A stretch of DNA of 64,000 nucleotides from Arthrinium phaeospermum (Eukaryota; Ascomycota; Sordariomycetes; Amphisphaeriales; Apiosporaceae). The stretch lies in the NCBI GenBank assembly GCA_006503535.1, contig QYRS01000004.1, positions 2,666,001 to 2,730,000 on the forward strand, written 5' to 3'. This document shows, piece by piece, positions 22,494 to 34,619 of the stretch (position 1 is its first letter; every line of letters starts with the position of its first letter). A program made the translations under genes and the position numbers. The notes below the pieces were generated by a model. That model saw only the letters and a program-made list of their open reading frames with translations. It had not been told where the DNA came from and searched no databases.

Positions 22494-23580
22494 ACTCAAT
22501 AGATCAATACTAATTACTCAGGGTGGACGAGCCAGAGTCCGTCGCAAGGATTCTATCTTTTGTTGGAATCTCAAGCTAATATTCTCCGGAACTGCTGTGA
22601 TCGTCGGAGTCCTAGGTTACCAGGAATCCACTTTCATGAGCTGAAAAACAACCTCCGGCCAAATGTGGGGAGGATGCGCATCATCTTGAACGTGCCTGAT
22701 GAATTTGATCTTGAGAAGTCACATATATACATATACATCGTGAGTCTTTCTAGGTGAAAGAAACACAAATTCGCCGTCAGATTACAGTCGACAGGCATGT
22801 ACCGATCAATGGATTGACAGGCGATTTCGGTAGTCAAAATCCAAGTGAGTGGTGTTTTGGCAGGGGCCACAGAATACATCGTCTCTTGAGATAGGATTCG
22901 TGCCATTGCCCCGGGTTTTGATGCCCAACGCCCCCTCAACTATTCTCCATCCATAGAATCGCAACCAGCGACAATGCAATTGTCTTTGCATGCGATGCCC
23001 AATCTTTGTTTCCCGCAGTTTGTTTTGGGCAGGATCTTGATTCAACGCCCATCTTTCAATTCAATCGATACACATGTTCATTTCAACTCTGGTCCTTCGG
23101 CAGCAAAACTCCACCCTGACAGACCAGGATGGGTGAGGCTGGGCTGCTGAGCCTCCCTGCCTCCAGCGATAGACGAGCGTGGCAGGCTGGCAGGGGTCAG
23201 CACTCTCCATTCCCACCCTCCCACTTGTTCGTTCGTTGCAGTGGGGTAGTAACCTAGTGGGCTGCGAGGAGCGTTCAAATGCCTTGCAGCAAGTCTATGC
23301 GCGGTTCAAGTCCTACAACTACTCTCAATCAGTTACCCAGAGGCATTCAAACTCCTCGTCATGGTGCGAAGTGCATGGAAATCTCAGATATCCTTCACGG
23401 AACAGCACCCGAACAGAGTATATGTCATCCAGACGCCTGAAGTCTCGAGCCACTCCACAGCAAAGACTGCGTCAGCTCGGATTGCGTGTGCTGAAGGATC
23501 TAAACACCAGCATCTGGTCTGGCCTTAAAAGGCTGCTCAGCTCGACACCATGCAGTCAAATTAAAGCGCTTGACCTCCCT

Positions 23581-23992
23581 CCTAGACGACACCTGCAGTG
23601 GCGTCATCTTGCAGGCCAGTTTCAACGATGCCGCAGAATTTGCCACATGGCTCGCTGGCGGCTCCGGGGGAGGGTGTGCTCCCCTGACACATCTGGCGAT
23701 AGCCCCCAAACCGTCTGGCCCAACGATAGGTGTCCAACTGCACGACAAGCCGCAAACGGCTTTTAATTACTGGTTGGGGGCGGAAGCTGTGCGCTACGTG
23801 GGATCGAGACTCGCCGGCAACATGCAATGCAACTACATATCGTGGCAACGGGAACGGACGCAACTCTCCTTATTACCTGCAGTATCAACTGCATGGGGCA
23901 ATTCAGGGTCAGGCGCGCCCATGCCGCTTGCAACTGCGCCCTGGAGACATCCACGAATTAGCCGCCCGAATGTTTTCATTTCACACATGTAG
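23581..23992 (+). other. Possible unrecognised exon or decayed gene
   Basis: A frame reading from a good acceptor-like site (CCTCCCTCCTAG ending near 23584) gives about 135 codons, with protein-like composition at its start (DDTCSGVILQASFNDAAEF, then WLAGGSGGG) and modest G/C preference at third positions. I recognise no family and cannot find matching partner exons. It may be chance in a G+C-rich patch. Confidence 0.2.
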
Positions 23993-24643
23993 TTGGCAGG
24001 TAGGTGATTGCACATGACAGAAGACTGGCGAACGCCACTGAAGTAGTCAGGGTCGAGGCCATCAAAGCCCGATGATAAGCAACGCCATCACTGTCTGACT
24101 AAGACGAGCCGAGCAAGAAAATTCTGGTCTAGAGCAGCATTTTGCCCCTGGATTTGGTAACGTTACCATGAATCAAGAGAACGTGGCCCGGCAGATACGA
24201 AACAGTCATTTAGATCCCAGAAAGAGAATTTGTGAACGCGTCTTGATGTGGGTTGATAAGAACGTGATTTGCTGTTTTGTATACCGTAACATTGATGTTT
24301 TTTCCCTTCACATACAGCTGGCGGGATCGGACAGTCCGAAAGGGTCGGCACTAGGTGATATGTCTAGCCATTACAACCTGAAAGAAGGATCATTTGCTCC
24401 TGTATACTTATGAAGAACTGGGTCAGTTCTTTTCTCAACCAGGCATCACAATGTGAAGGCTTAGTTGATGAGCCAATGAAATAATATTGTATGGAAAGGC
24501 AGAACTCAGCAGGTATAGATAGATATTATACAGCAGCAGTGGCCTCTTTAACCGGATCGCCTCCTTCATCCCCCAGATAATGCTATACCGACCGTCTCTT
24601 ACAAGCTCAGCAATCGTGATCGCACCTGGCTAACCCCTGAAAT

Positions 24644-25701
24644 CTAGATGGTTCCTTCCTCTTTCTTGTGGAACAAGCACACTTCTCTCATACAGTCGAT
24701 ACCGCGCATCTCAGCGCTCATGGCATGGCGTTTGCCGTCGCCCTCGAGCTTGTCGTCGAGGAGCTCGTAGATGTACTTGGCCATGGTATGCTTGCTGTGG
24801 TCTTTGCCACCCGTACCGTCGCCGCCGTAGCCTCCCATGAACGACGTCTGGAGGTCCTCGATGAAGTAAAAACCGCCCGGCTTGACGATCTTCCAGAGCA
24901 TCTCCAGCGAGACCTGCTGCTGGTTCATCGTGTGGCCGCCGTCGTCGATGATGATGTCGAAGTTGCCGCCCGTCTCGTCGATGAACTTCTGCAGGAACAC
25001 CTTGTCGGCCTGGTCGCCGGAATAGATGGTGGCGCCCGTCGTCTCTGCTGCCCACTTCTCTGCGCACGCGCCGTCGTACTCCATGTAGTACAAGTCGACG
25101 TAGGGGAAGTACTCTAGCCAGGTGTAGTAGGACTTGCCCGGGCCATAGTTCTGGTTTCCCCGGTATCAGTAAGAGCTTTAGGGGATTTCGTCGCCGAGTA
25201 ATAGGGGAGCCGGGGATGGAGAACTGGCACTTACCATATCGCAACCAAGTCCAATTTCGAGCATCTTGAGCTTCTTGCCGCGGATGGCAGGGAAGTACTT
25301 GTCGTACATGAACCAATACTGATGAGTCGTCACCTTGTCTGTTCCGTGCTTCAAAGCGATCTCGTGGAAGCTTGGGGCGTCGCTAATTCACCATGGTGAG
25401 TATGTCGGCTCGACCAAGCCTGGACAGAGGAATGGACTTCTTACCTTGCGACGAATGGTGTACCGGGGGCAGCATCAGGAGCCGCCTTGGGCGGAGGAGG
25501 CGCAACAACCCCGTGGCCCTCTGGCTCTGTGCTGGCACTCTCGTCAGTGTTGCCAGTGCCGCCGCCGCTACTGGCGCCAGTGCCTTTATGCCAGGCATTG
25601 TTCAATGTTTCCCTGACTTGGTCATGCTGATGAGCAATGCCAATGAAGAGCAGGATCGATGCTGCTGCAAGCAGCATGTAATGCAGTCTCGAGGCAGCCA
25701 T
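24644..25701 (-). CDS. Membrane-anchored class I methyltransferase (MycE/CmcI-like core)
   Basis: Exons 25701-25445, 25382-25235 and 25150-24644 give 303 residues. The N-terminus is a single hydrophobic anchor (LHYMLLAAASILLFIGIAH), followed by a Gly/Ser/Pro-rich stem of about 60 residues, which suggests a type II membrane protein facing the secretory lumen. The catalytic domain begins DAPSFHEIALKHGTDK, has the SAM loop MLEIGLGCDM (126-135) and a metal-site-like IIIDDGGHTMNQQQ (Asp204-His208), then WKIVKPGGFYFIEDLQTS. The GTDK...DDGGHT arrangement is that of the metal-dependent sugar O-methyltransferases MycE and CmcI; fungal members are often annotated as rhamnosyl O-methyltransferases. By inference it may methylate a glycan in the Golgi; the true substrate is unknown. 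Confidence 0.8.
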
Positions 25702-26696
25702 AGTGAAATCAGGAGCAACTGGATGGTCTGCGACGGGTTAGGTGCGCTAAGACTTGTTGCGATTGAGGGAGGAAGAGAAGTGGGTGAGTGAAAGAGGAGA
25801 AAGGGAAGAGCCGTTGGTAACGCTGTGGATGTTCACCACCTACAGGCAGCTGAAGAATGCCTCAGCTTATGGAGGTGCGAATAATCGACAAGAGCACCTG
25901 AGTTACTTGAGTTAGATTAACCCTTGATAAAGGAGGCAGAGATGTAAAGAATGGACAGACAATGTCTCAATCACAGTGCTACCAGATGAATATCCCTAGA
26001 ACCACGGATCAGGGGCTAGGCAACGCCACTACTGAAATAGAAAATTGATATCCCTTTGGGGTAACTGGATTGAATGCGACTCGACGGCGCGTACCTGTTC
26101 TGCTCAATTGCAGGATCAGCTGGAGGGTGTCCAACTGCTGATTGTGTACGAGACTCAGACAGGCCCAGCACAATCTGACGCCAACCGCATATTATTGATA
26201 CGCTATGAGCCAAGTGATCCCATCTCAGGCCGCCCCCAGAGAATCATAATGACCCGGGTGGGAAACATCATGGAGTTATATACTAGCATATGAGTCAGCC
26301 GACTGCCCCCAAAAGTGCAGTGCAGAGCCGCAATCAGAATGCAGACAAGCTTCCAACTGACCTCACGACGTCAGAAAAATGTAAGAAATGTATCGTCTGA
26401 CAGGAGTAGAACTTGTAGTGAGACAATAAAAATGTCAATCCTAGAGAATCATACAACTTGTGCGAGCTGGGGGCGGTGCTAGCTCTATGGGGCACCCCCT
26501 GAGTCAACGGATACGACAGAAGAGAACAAGAGAGACTGACCAAGCTTGTATCATATTTAGTTGCTCTCTGTACTTGCCCTCCTTTAGTTCACGGTTGTTC
26601 CCAAAGCTCCCTCTCATTAGCACCGCGGGGTTCCATGAGAGTGTAGAAGAAAGACCTCCTTCGCTTCTTGCTTCCCCCACTAGCATCACTGTCGAG
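25702..26696. other. Divergent promoter region
   Basis: About 1 kb between the methyltransferase (-) and the MFSD5-like transporter (+). No gene or repeat recognised. Confidence 0.5.
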
Positions 26697-28457
26697 ATGG
26701 ACTTCTACCAGCTGAACTTGGCGGTATTTGTGGCCACCAATGGCTACTTGCTGTACCGACAATACAAGAGCAGCAGCAACACTAGCAGTAAGGAGAGTAT
26801 CGACATTTCGCTAGTTGGTTCGGAAGACCTCGAGACCGCGGAGAAGAGACCAGATGGGAGAGCTGCCCGACGATTCCAACTCAGCTTCTTCTTGCCCTAT
26901 TCGCTCGCTGTTGCAGCGGATTGGCTTCAGGTATGTGCACCACCTGGTGACGAATGGGGGAGCTTGGGCAGACTGCTGACCATCGCCGACAGGGCCCTCA
27001 TATTTATGCCATATACAAGTACGAGAAGAACTTGTCGGAGAAGACGGTTGCAGCTCTGTATGCGGCCGGCTTCGTATCAGGAGGAATCAGTGCTTCGTTT
27101 GCTGGCGGCTTGGCCGATAGATTTGGACGGAAACGAGCCTGTCTTTGTAAGTGACTGCATTCTGTCCGAGACCGTACTCGGAGCGAGTTTATAGCCCGCA
27201 CAATTTGGCCAATCGAGGCTAGAGTGGGCGACCCATTGTAGGACTTCGAGAGTCGTCGATTTCGTAAAATGGAGAATACCGATGCTGACACAAAATACAA
27301 CCCATTAGTGTATTGCGGTCTGTACATAATCACCTGTCTGACCATGCTGAGCGATAGCCTGCCCATCCTGTGTTTCGGACGTCTCACGGGTGGCGTCTCG
27401 ACAACATTGCTCTTCAGCGTGTTCGAGGCCTGGATGATCTCGACATACCACGAGCAGGGTCTGCAGACGACCGGCCTCGAGCTGAGCACCGTATTCGGCA
27501 ACATGACTACGCTGAGCTGTGTGGTTGCCATTGCCTCTGGTGTGTTTGGCGACGTCCTCGTTGCACATTCCGGCACGCGTACCTGGCCGTTCATGGCGGC
27601 CGGCCTCTGCTGCGTTGGCGCGGCTTATCTGATCTCGAGGATTTGGGTATGGGAAATCGGAATCCCCCCTGACGATGGATATGAAGTCTGACATTGACTA
27701 TTGTAGAACGAGAATTACGGTGCACGATCGGCGGAGCAGACTTCGTGGGAGGACCTAAAGAGTGGCCTTTCGGCCATCCTTGGCGACACCAAGATCTTGT
27801 CTCTGGGCATAACTTCGTGCTTTTTCGAAGGCACAATGTACCTGTTCATATTCTTCTGGTCCGCAGCCCTCAAGAGCGCCCGTTTGCAATCGGGTTCAGC
27901 CGAAGAAGACATCCCGTACGGACTCATCTTCTCGAGCTTCATGTGTGCCATGATGATGGGATCGGCCATGTTCACGCTGCAGACCCCGACCAAGACGGCG
28001 CAGAGCACGACCGGCATGCTCATGACGGTGACGCTCCTGGTGGCCTGCTGTCTGTCGCTGGCCGCAATGTTGCAGCAGGAGCACCTCCTGTTCTGGGCAC
28101 TGTGCCTGCTCGAGGGCTGCATTGGCGCCTACTTTCCCAGCATGGCGCACCTCAAGAGTGAGCTCATCGACGACGGGATCCGCGGTCGCGTGTACAGTAT
28201 CCTGCGGTTCCCGCTCAACGTGTTTGTGGTGGTCGCCCATAGCTTGGATGTCGAAGGTAAGCTGACCCCAAGCCAGCAAGCCCTATTTCCTTTCCTTCAT
28301 GCTCTCCTTACACGAAGACGTGGTGGCAATTTTCTTATGTTGCTGTGTGACTAATGACAGGTGGACAGGCGATGCGCACCGAAACCACGTGTTTCTCACT
28401 TGTGCATCATTGCTGCTGATTGCTTTTCTCGTCTCTCGACGTTACCTTACCCACTGA
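26697..28457 (+). CDS. MFS transporter of the MFSD5 / molybdate-anion transporter family
   Basis: Exons 26697-26930, 26993-27146, 27309-27646, 27707-28256 and 28369-28457 give 454 residues, all in phase. The start region MDFYQLNLAVFVATNGYLLY and WLQGPHIYAIYKYEKN, the MFS loop GGLADRFGRKRACL (loop 2-3), FEAWMISTYHEQGL and FFEGTMYLFIFFWSAAL are signatures of MFSD5, the eukaryotic molybdate transporter group (MOT2 in algae). About 12 membrane helices are expected. The family imports molybdate, needed for the Mo cofactor of nitrate reductase; plants and fungi also have members of untested substrate. The short last exon carries the final helix (LTCASLLLIAFLVSRR). Nothing in the neighbourhood relates to Mo cofactor synthesis. 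Confidence 0.85.
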
Positions 28458-31115
28458 GCTAGGCGTGTATTAAGAAAACGAAGCACAAGGGCTGGTGCCC
28501 GTAAAGAATTTCGTTTAGTTGTATGTAGGACTAGATGTTATGGTACATGCATTTCTCCGTATTAATGGCTGTCCCCAAGCTTAAGATCTGGTTACAAATC
28601 TAAACTTAAGCCGCCCTGGTCTGGGCTGACAATAGTGGCAGCCAGTGGCAACACGAAAGCTTCGGCAACAAGAAAGAGGAACTGAGTGAATGACAATATT
28701 CGTTGTCGTCAGAAGTCGCACATTCACCATGGCAATTCAAATTTATCTACACTTGGCTAAGTAAGCTGTTTTGTTTTGGGAACATCATGAAAGACAGAGA
28801 AGCTTGCCATGCTTGGCACTTGGAGTTCGGGATAGGCAGGCAGTGCAGCAGGCACAGGCTACTTGAAGTGGACACGGTGAAGATTTGAACGTGTTATTCT
28901 ATTGGACAGACGAACAAAGGATCTGCCTATAGGAGCGAACTAAAGCATGTATATTGACCGGTAGGAGCAGTTGACTACTGAATCGAGCCCAATTGAACAA
29001 ATGTACTGGGAATATCAAGGTTGGAGACAGAGGGAGATTCAGTTGTCGCAGTCTAGACGGCTGTTCCCTCCATTGCCTCTAATCTTACCTGGTCAGACCC
29101 GCTCCTGCCATTACGAATAAGAGAGGCGCGCGAAACGCCAACGAATCGTCCAGAAGGGCAATCAGATAATAATATCGTAAAGTTTCCCACCTGCGATGGG
29201 GCTTTTCTCCTATCTTGCATGATATCCAGGATAATTCGTGTAATTTGCCCATTTCCCTTTGCACCTCCAGTCGAAGAACCTCCTTTTTCAATGTACGCAG
29301 TTTGTAATCTTACATTGCAGCTTATAATAACTGACGGGAGGAATGGCTATTCCAAATGTTGAAGTTGAGGCACCGATCGTGACCATCCATCCCCCTCTTC
29401 CTTCCGATCAATTCTCTGTGTGGCTGGACGATTCCAACTCGGCATAGTCACCCCACCTTCTCAACCGATTTCGTTCACCGTCATCGTGGCCACTTCTTCT
29501 CCCCCAGTCTGTGTGTTCTGATGACCAACGCCTTGATCCTGTATTCACTTTCTCCCGAACCTATTACTCAACCCAGGTCCCCTTTGCTCATTTTGTCTCA
29601 TAGAATGATGTATCGTTAAGTCTTTCGATTTTCTCGCTTGAACTCATCGGCGCGCTTGCGTGCATCGTTTGACATCACACGATCTGACCCCGACTTGCAA
29701 ACCCCCCGGGGAAGCCGCTTACCGATTTGGATTTCCTCCTCGCCGCAATCTGCGATCCCGAGGCTGGCCTGCTCATCCTAGGTCAAGGATCGTGAAGTTT
29801 CCATTGTCACCTGCGTTCCGAAATTAGTGCAGCACGATTCTCTCCTCATAATCTACTAGTGATTCGGACTGGAGCGGAGTAACGTATCCTTCATTTTCCG
29901 GGAGCCCATCAAATCCTCGAGAAATCAGTCCAGGTCACGGGTCCGCCAAATCTCAGCTCGACTCGGCATTACTATACCAAACCGCTTACTACCTCCTTAC
30001 TCATGTTGAAACCCCGGTAAATCGCTTGCACTGGGGAATTCTGGGGATTTCTTTCCAGAAGGGACATCTGGTCGCAGTCAAGATCAAACGGGCAGGTGGA
30101 GGAGATTCCTCGTCTTGCCAAAACCGCTCCTTCGGGCTGCCCGGTACCTACGACATTTGGCCAACATCTGCATGCCGCGGTGCAGCAGCAGCTCGCCTTG
30201 TCACTTTGGACGGCCAGTACGTACCCGATCTGGCCCGCGAACTTTTTTTTCTCGTGCGAGGTGGATCGAATGACCTCATTCCAACTCCGCTGAGACTCGA
30301 CGCCGGCTTAATTATCGAACGCAGAAGGGCCGTTTAAGGGGAAAAGCCCAAGAAACGAGGCCGTTGATTGGCTGCAGCCGTTATAGGCCTAGGGAAGTTC
30401 GGCTGCTTGTCCTGGGCGCGCATTGGCTTGCACGAGGAAAGCCAGCTGCAAGCAAGCAATCCTACCATCCACAAGTCTGGGACACTCCGATATCCCCACT
30501 GGAGAAGAGAGAGAGGAGCCCCGCGATTCTCCCTGGTCCCTCAACCCCCCGTCGTCAAGCTGTCGTCCCAACGCTGGCCAGGCGCCGAATGGCGCGACAA
30601 CCCTCACCCTCGAGCCGGTTGTGACACCAAGAGCTCCGAAATTACTCCTCAAGATGAGAAGGCCCGACAGGGCGAGCCAGCAACCCAGAGCTCGTTGCGG
30701 TTCATTCACTTGTTTTCCTTGGCCTTCCTCGTTCTAGTCCTGGTAAGTCGGGCATGCACTCAGTCCACGATCACACGAGTTATTTTCTTGCTCCTACCTA
30801 TGTACCATGCCCCTCTACTCTTCTACCTAGCTCCAGGGCAACCTGGTTGTTGCTCCACACCCCGCATCGACTTTCGTCACACACACATCGCCCAGCATAC
30901 CGAGTGAAGTATTTGAAGTGCTGACTAGTTCCCCTCCATACTTAAAGGTTGTCCAACTCTTTCTCACCGACGCCAAATCTCATTATTCACGCATATTTAC
31001 CTCACAACCCTTTACTCGCACTGCCTTTTCTCCCCCAGCAGTCGTCGTTCAAGAGCCCGTCTGTGAAAGTCCCCAACCTTTTCCCACTGCTCCTCCCATA
31101 TCCAGACCACGCACC
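28458..31115. promoter_or_regulatory. Long upstream region of glucokinase
   Basis: 2.66 kb with no recognised gene. The last few hundred bases are pyrimidine-rich leader sequence. A strong donor-like CTG|GTAAGTCG at 30743 and several pyrimidine-rich acceptors before the ATG at 31116 suggest a 5' UTR intron of up to about 360 nt. A frame of 179 codons at 30368-30907 covers part of this leader and is probably not coding. Confidence 0.4.
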
Positions 31116-32814
31116 ATGGCGCTCGTTGAAGAGACGAAGCGCATCACGGCGCAGTTCGACTACACAGATGCAGATGTCAACAAGGGCGTGCAGGAGTTCC
31201 TGCGCCAAATGAGTAAGCTCCTCGATTCACCAATCCTAGATCGCCTTCACTGACATGTCATTTCTTTTTCTATCAGACGAGGGGTTGGAGCACGATGGAA
31301 CTAGCATGAGCCAGATCCCGACCTACGTCACTGGCGTTCCCAACGGCACTGAGAAGGTGAGATTGCCCCCCAAACACGTACAAACGAAATCCAGCCTGAC
31401 TGAACATAACATCTAGGGCTTGTACTTGGCGGTCGACCTGGGTGGCACAAACTTCCGAGTATGCTCGATTCACCTCAATGGCGACACAACCTTCAACCTC
31501 ACCTACAACAAAGTTGCCATCCCTAAAGAGCTCATGACGGCGAAGAAGGCAGAGGATCTGTTCGGTTTCCTGGCCAAGCAAGTTGAGGAGTTTCTGCGGG
31601 CACACCACGAAGATTACTTCGACACACGGATTCGCCGCCGCAACACCGTCAGCACCCCCGAGGGTTACAAGGACGAGCACACCTTCCGGCTAGGCTTCAC
31701 CTTCAGCTTCCCCGTCCAGCAAAGTGGCATCAACAAGGGTACCTTGATCCGGTGGACGAAGGGCTTCGACATTCCCGACGCTGTTGGCAAGGATGTCTGT
31801 GCCCTTCTTCAGGTCGAGTTGGATAAGCTGAAGCTCCCCGTCAAGGTGGCGGCCTTGGTCAACGATACAGTCGGCACTCTCATGGCTCGTTCATACACAT
31901 CACCTGGCAAGACGAGCACGTTGCTGGGTGCCATCTTTGGCACTGGTACCAACGGCGCTTACGTCGAAAAGGCGGCAAACATCAAGAAGCCCATTGTGGG
32001 TGACTACGATAAGACATCAGGCGACATGGTTGTCAACACAGAGTGGGGTTCTTTCGACAACCAGCTGAACGTCCTCCCCAACACATCTTACGATATCTTG
32101 CTCGACCAGAAGAGTGTGAACCCCGGAATCCAGATGTTTGAGAAGCGAGTCTCGGGAATGTTCTTGGGCGAGATTGTGCGTCTTGTGGTCGTTGAGATGC
32201 TCCAGAACCCCAGCATTTCGCTGTTCAAGGATGAGAACTCGAGCCAGAATGATTGGAAGTCTACCACCACCATCGGCCCCGACTCAACAATCAGGGAACA
32301 ATGGGGCCTTGACAGCTCTATCCTTTCCATCGCAGGAGCTGACAGCACACCTGACCTTGTGACATTGCGTCAGGAACTCGAAAAGGAGCTCAAGGTCTAT
32401 GCGGCTTCGCTGGAAGATGCGCAGGCCTTCAAGGACGTTGCATACGCTGTCGGACGTCGTGCCGCGCGATTGTCAGCGGTCGCCATCGGTGCCATCGTGA
32501 TCCAGAGCGGTCTTCTCAAGGAAAACTCAGATGAGCCCATTGATATTGGTGTCGACGGAAGCCTGGTCGAGCACTACCCGTACTTCCGCGATATGATCTA
32601 CGAGGCTTTCAACGTCATTGAGGGTATCGGCCCCGAGGGTGCCAAGCGAATCCGCATCGGCATCGCCAAGGATGGCAGCGGTGTCGGAGCCGCCCTCATT
32701 GCCCTCGTTGCTGCCGGCATGGAGAAGCACTCCGGAGGCGGCATCTTGGCCAGCATCGCCGAGAAGGTATCGTCAGTGATCCCGGGCTACGGCAGTTCGT
32801 CGACTGTGGCCTAG
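31116..32814 (+). CDS. GLK1: Glucokinase (hexokinase family)
   Basis: Exons 31116-31212, 31277-31356 and 31417-32814 give 524 residues. It phosphorylates glucose with ATP at the entry to glycolysis, in the cytosol. Visible motifs are phosphate 1 YLAVDLGGTNFRVCS (Asp66, Gly68-Thr70), sugar-binding LGFTFSFP (151-158), catalytic VNDTVGT (Asp209) and IFGTGTNGAYVE (232 onward), with the late GAALIALVAAGM helix. The IPKELM and FSFPVQQSGINKGTLIRWTKGF segments match fungal glucokinases (Aspergillus GlkA type) better than hexokinase I, whose N-terminus differs. A charged insertion at DTRIRRRNTVSTPEGYKDEH is as in glucokinases. Both 5' introns sit near the N-terminus. Confidence 0.93.
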
Positions 32815-33446
32815 AAGACCCCTTTCGACGTTACTGAACATACTGTACAAAGCTGTATGCGCGAACAGGAGGAACAAGAACCACCGCGTGGAAAAGACGC
32901 GTTTGATGACATTCATGAAGGCCATCGCTAGGCAAACATGCACGGATACGGAGTTCTGGGGTCTGGGGGGTTATTTTTGCTCTTCAAAGTGATATATACT
33001 GGCGAAGGAAGGAAAGGCATAAGAGTTCGGACAGGGTCCTCTATCTACCATGTGCATATTGTTACCAAAATGAACCTTCAACACCATTATATTCTCGTTC
33101 CGCTCTAAATGTCGTGAAGTCTGGAAACTGTAACGTAAACGCTAGTGATAATTGCGACCAAGAAAGCAGTTTGAATTACAGAGCATTATATACAAGTATA
33201 CAATCATAAGTTTATAGTATGTAGTCATGTGTAATACAACTTCACCAAATAAATAAAACATGATTATTAAAGAAAAAACGTCTAACAGTGCTCAAATTAA
33301 TACTGCCTCCTTTTTTTGTTCGTCCTTCCCCAATAACACCTCTAATTCATCAACCTCGGATGGGCAGATCAGCGCTTGATCCGACAAAGTAACTATGTAT
33401 GTATATATATCCCATTAAGTCTGTACAAAGTAGAACCTCTACTGTA
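32815..33446. other. Convergent intergenic spacer, A+T-rich
   Basis: About 630 bases. The stretch 33170-33290 is strongly A+T-rich and probably holds the transcript ends of both flanking genes. No gene. Confidence 0.5.
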
Positions 33447-34619
33447 CTACTTGGCTCCAAACGCCGCCGCCGGGTAAGCCCGATCTCGCTTTTTCCGCAG
33501 GGTCGAGCTACTCCGGGAGCTGGCGCCCGAGCTCACGCCACTGCTCGGCACGGCCAGGGTCCGCGACATATCGGCCGGCAGGTCGTTCCATTCGGTCTCG
33601 GGCCGCGCGTTCTGGAACGATTGGCCGGACGATGTCGGGGAGGGGAGCGGGCCGGGCCTCGGGGGGCCACTGCCCATAGGGGGAGGGCCGCTAGGGGACG
33701 GCAGTGGTGACGATGATTCCGTGAAGCTCAGCACGGCCGGCGTTGCTCTAGATGCAGTCCCGCTTCCGTTTTGCATTGTCGGTGGCGCCACTGACTGGCC
33801 ATTGCTGCTTTGTTGCTGTTGCTGCAAGGTGTCCAGCACGCCCCCGGAGCCCCCGCCGATCTCGCGCCGCACGATCCAGGCGTCGTTGGGCGTGAGCATG
33901 CGATAGTAGGCGTCGACAGGCGGGTCGATGCGCGTGAAGCCGCGGGCCAGGTACCAGGCCATGCCCTCGCTGTTCTGGGTCCAGACGTGCGCGCAGACGG
34001 TGCGGCAGGCCCAGCGCGGGTCGCGCCCCGCGAGGCCGCAGACCTCGTTGAGCAGGGCGCCCGCGAGCCCCAGCCGCCGGTACGGCTCGTTCAGCACCAG
34101 CGACTGGATGTACAGGGCGTTCGGGATCGCGTCGACGAACTGCTCGTCGGGGCGGGGCTGGTAGAGCTTCTCGGGGCGGCAGACGAGACCGCCGATCACA
34201 GTGGGCTTGTCGTCGCCTGTGTCGGTCCAGAGGAGCACGCGCGAGAATGCGCCCGACGAGTCGGGGTCCGAGAGCGCGGCGTAGAAGGAGTCGGAGTACC
34301 GCACGGGGAGCAGGCGGGCGGTGATGCGGCGCAGGGACGGGATGTGCGACGGGAGGATCGGCGAGATGGTGATGTTGGGGTGATGGGTCGGTTTCGCCCC
34401 GGGGATGGCGACGGTCGGCGGCGTCGCTGCCTCCTCGGGCAGGTCGACTGCTGCTACGGGTTGTGGCGACGATTGTTGTTGGGCTGTCACCTGGGCGGGA
34501 GCGGGTGCTGCTTGTTGTGATGCTGTGGCTGCGGATGGAGGGGCAGCGTACGTGGGCTGTTTAGGCTGGAAGAATGACCGGATCGACGACTGCCCGCCAT
34601 TGTGCGAAGGGAGCGACAT
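33447..34619 (-). CDS. NAA50-like N-acetyltransferase (GNAT) with N-terminal PIP-box-like motif
   Basis: Single exon of 390 residues, starting at the ATG of MSLPSHNGGQ. The frame stays open for a further 41 codons upstream with no clear domain, so the downstream ATG is preferred. Residues 83-255 form a GNAT domain close in order to NAA50/San: the SPILPSHIPSLRRI opening, LPVRYSDSFY (105-114), LYIQSLVLNEPYRRLGLAGALL with the acetyl-CoA loop (180-190), then CAHVWTQNSEGMAWYLARGF. NAA50 acetylates protein N-termini or lysines and is needed for sister-chromatid cohesion in animals. Residues 10-17 read QSSIRSFF, a match to the PCNA-binding consensus QxxIxxFF, at the extreme N-terminus where such motifs often sit. 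The C-terminal 130 residues are Pro/Ser-rich and end in a basic patch (LRKKRDR). Confidence 0.82.
   Translation of the reverse strand: MSLPSHNGGQSSIRSFFQPKQPTYAAPPSAATASQQAAPAPAQVTAQQQSSPQPVAAVDLPEEAATPPTVAIPGAKPTHHPNITISPILPSHIPSLRRITARLLPVRYSDSFYAALSDPDSSGAFSRVLLWTDTGDDKPTVIGGLVCRPEKLYQPRPDEQFVDAIPNALYIQSLVLNEPYRRLGLAGALLNEVCGLAGRDPRWACRTVCAHVWTQNSEGMAWYLARGFTRIDPPVDAYYRMLTPNDAWIVRREIGGGSGGVLDTLQQQQQSSNGQSVAPPTMQNGSGTASRATPAVLSFTESSSPLPSPSGPPPMGSGPPRPGPLPSPTSSGQSFQNARPETEWNDLPADMSRTLAVPSSGVSSGASSRSSSTLRKKRDRAYPAAAFGAK

Larger units (their letters stand above)
20602..24643. other. Gene-poor stretch, 4.0 kb, with microsatellites and one weak candidate ORF
   Basis: Largest gap in the window. 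It includes the Hsp70-like promoter, a (TG)9 run at 20776-20793, an (AC)n run at 22471-22493 and a G+C-richer patch at about 23180-24020 that is open in several frames. No recognisable gene family, transposon or RNA gene. Confidence 0.5.

Noticed and set aside
23250..23330. tRNA-like A/B box pair (AGTGG ... GGTTCAAGTCC)
   Set aside because: Acceptor and T stems do not pair; no cloverleaf can be drawn.
33810..34520. 236-codon + strand frame opposite the acetyltransferase
   Set aside because: Shadow of the G+C-rich GNAT gene; repetitive Val/Ala/Gly/Arg composition.
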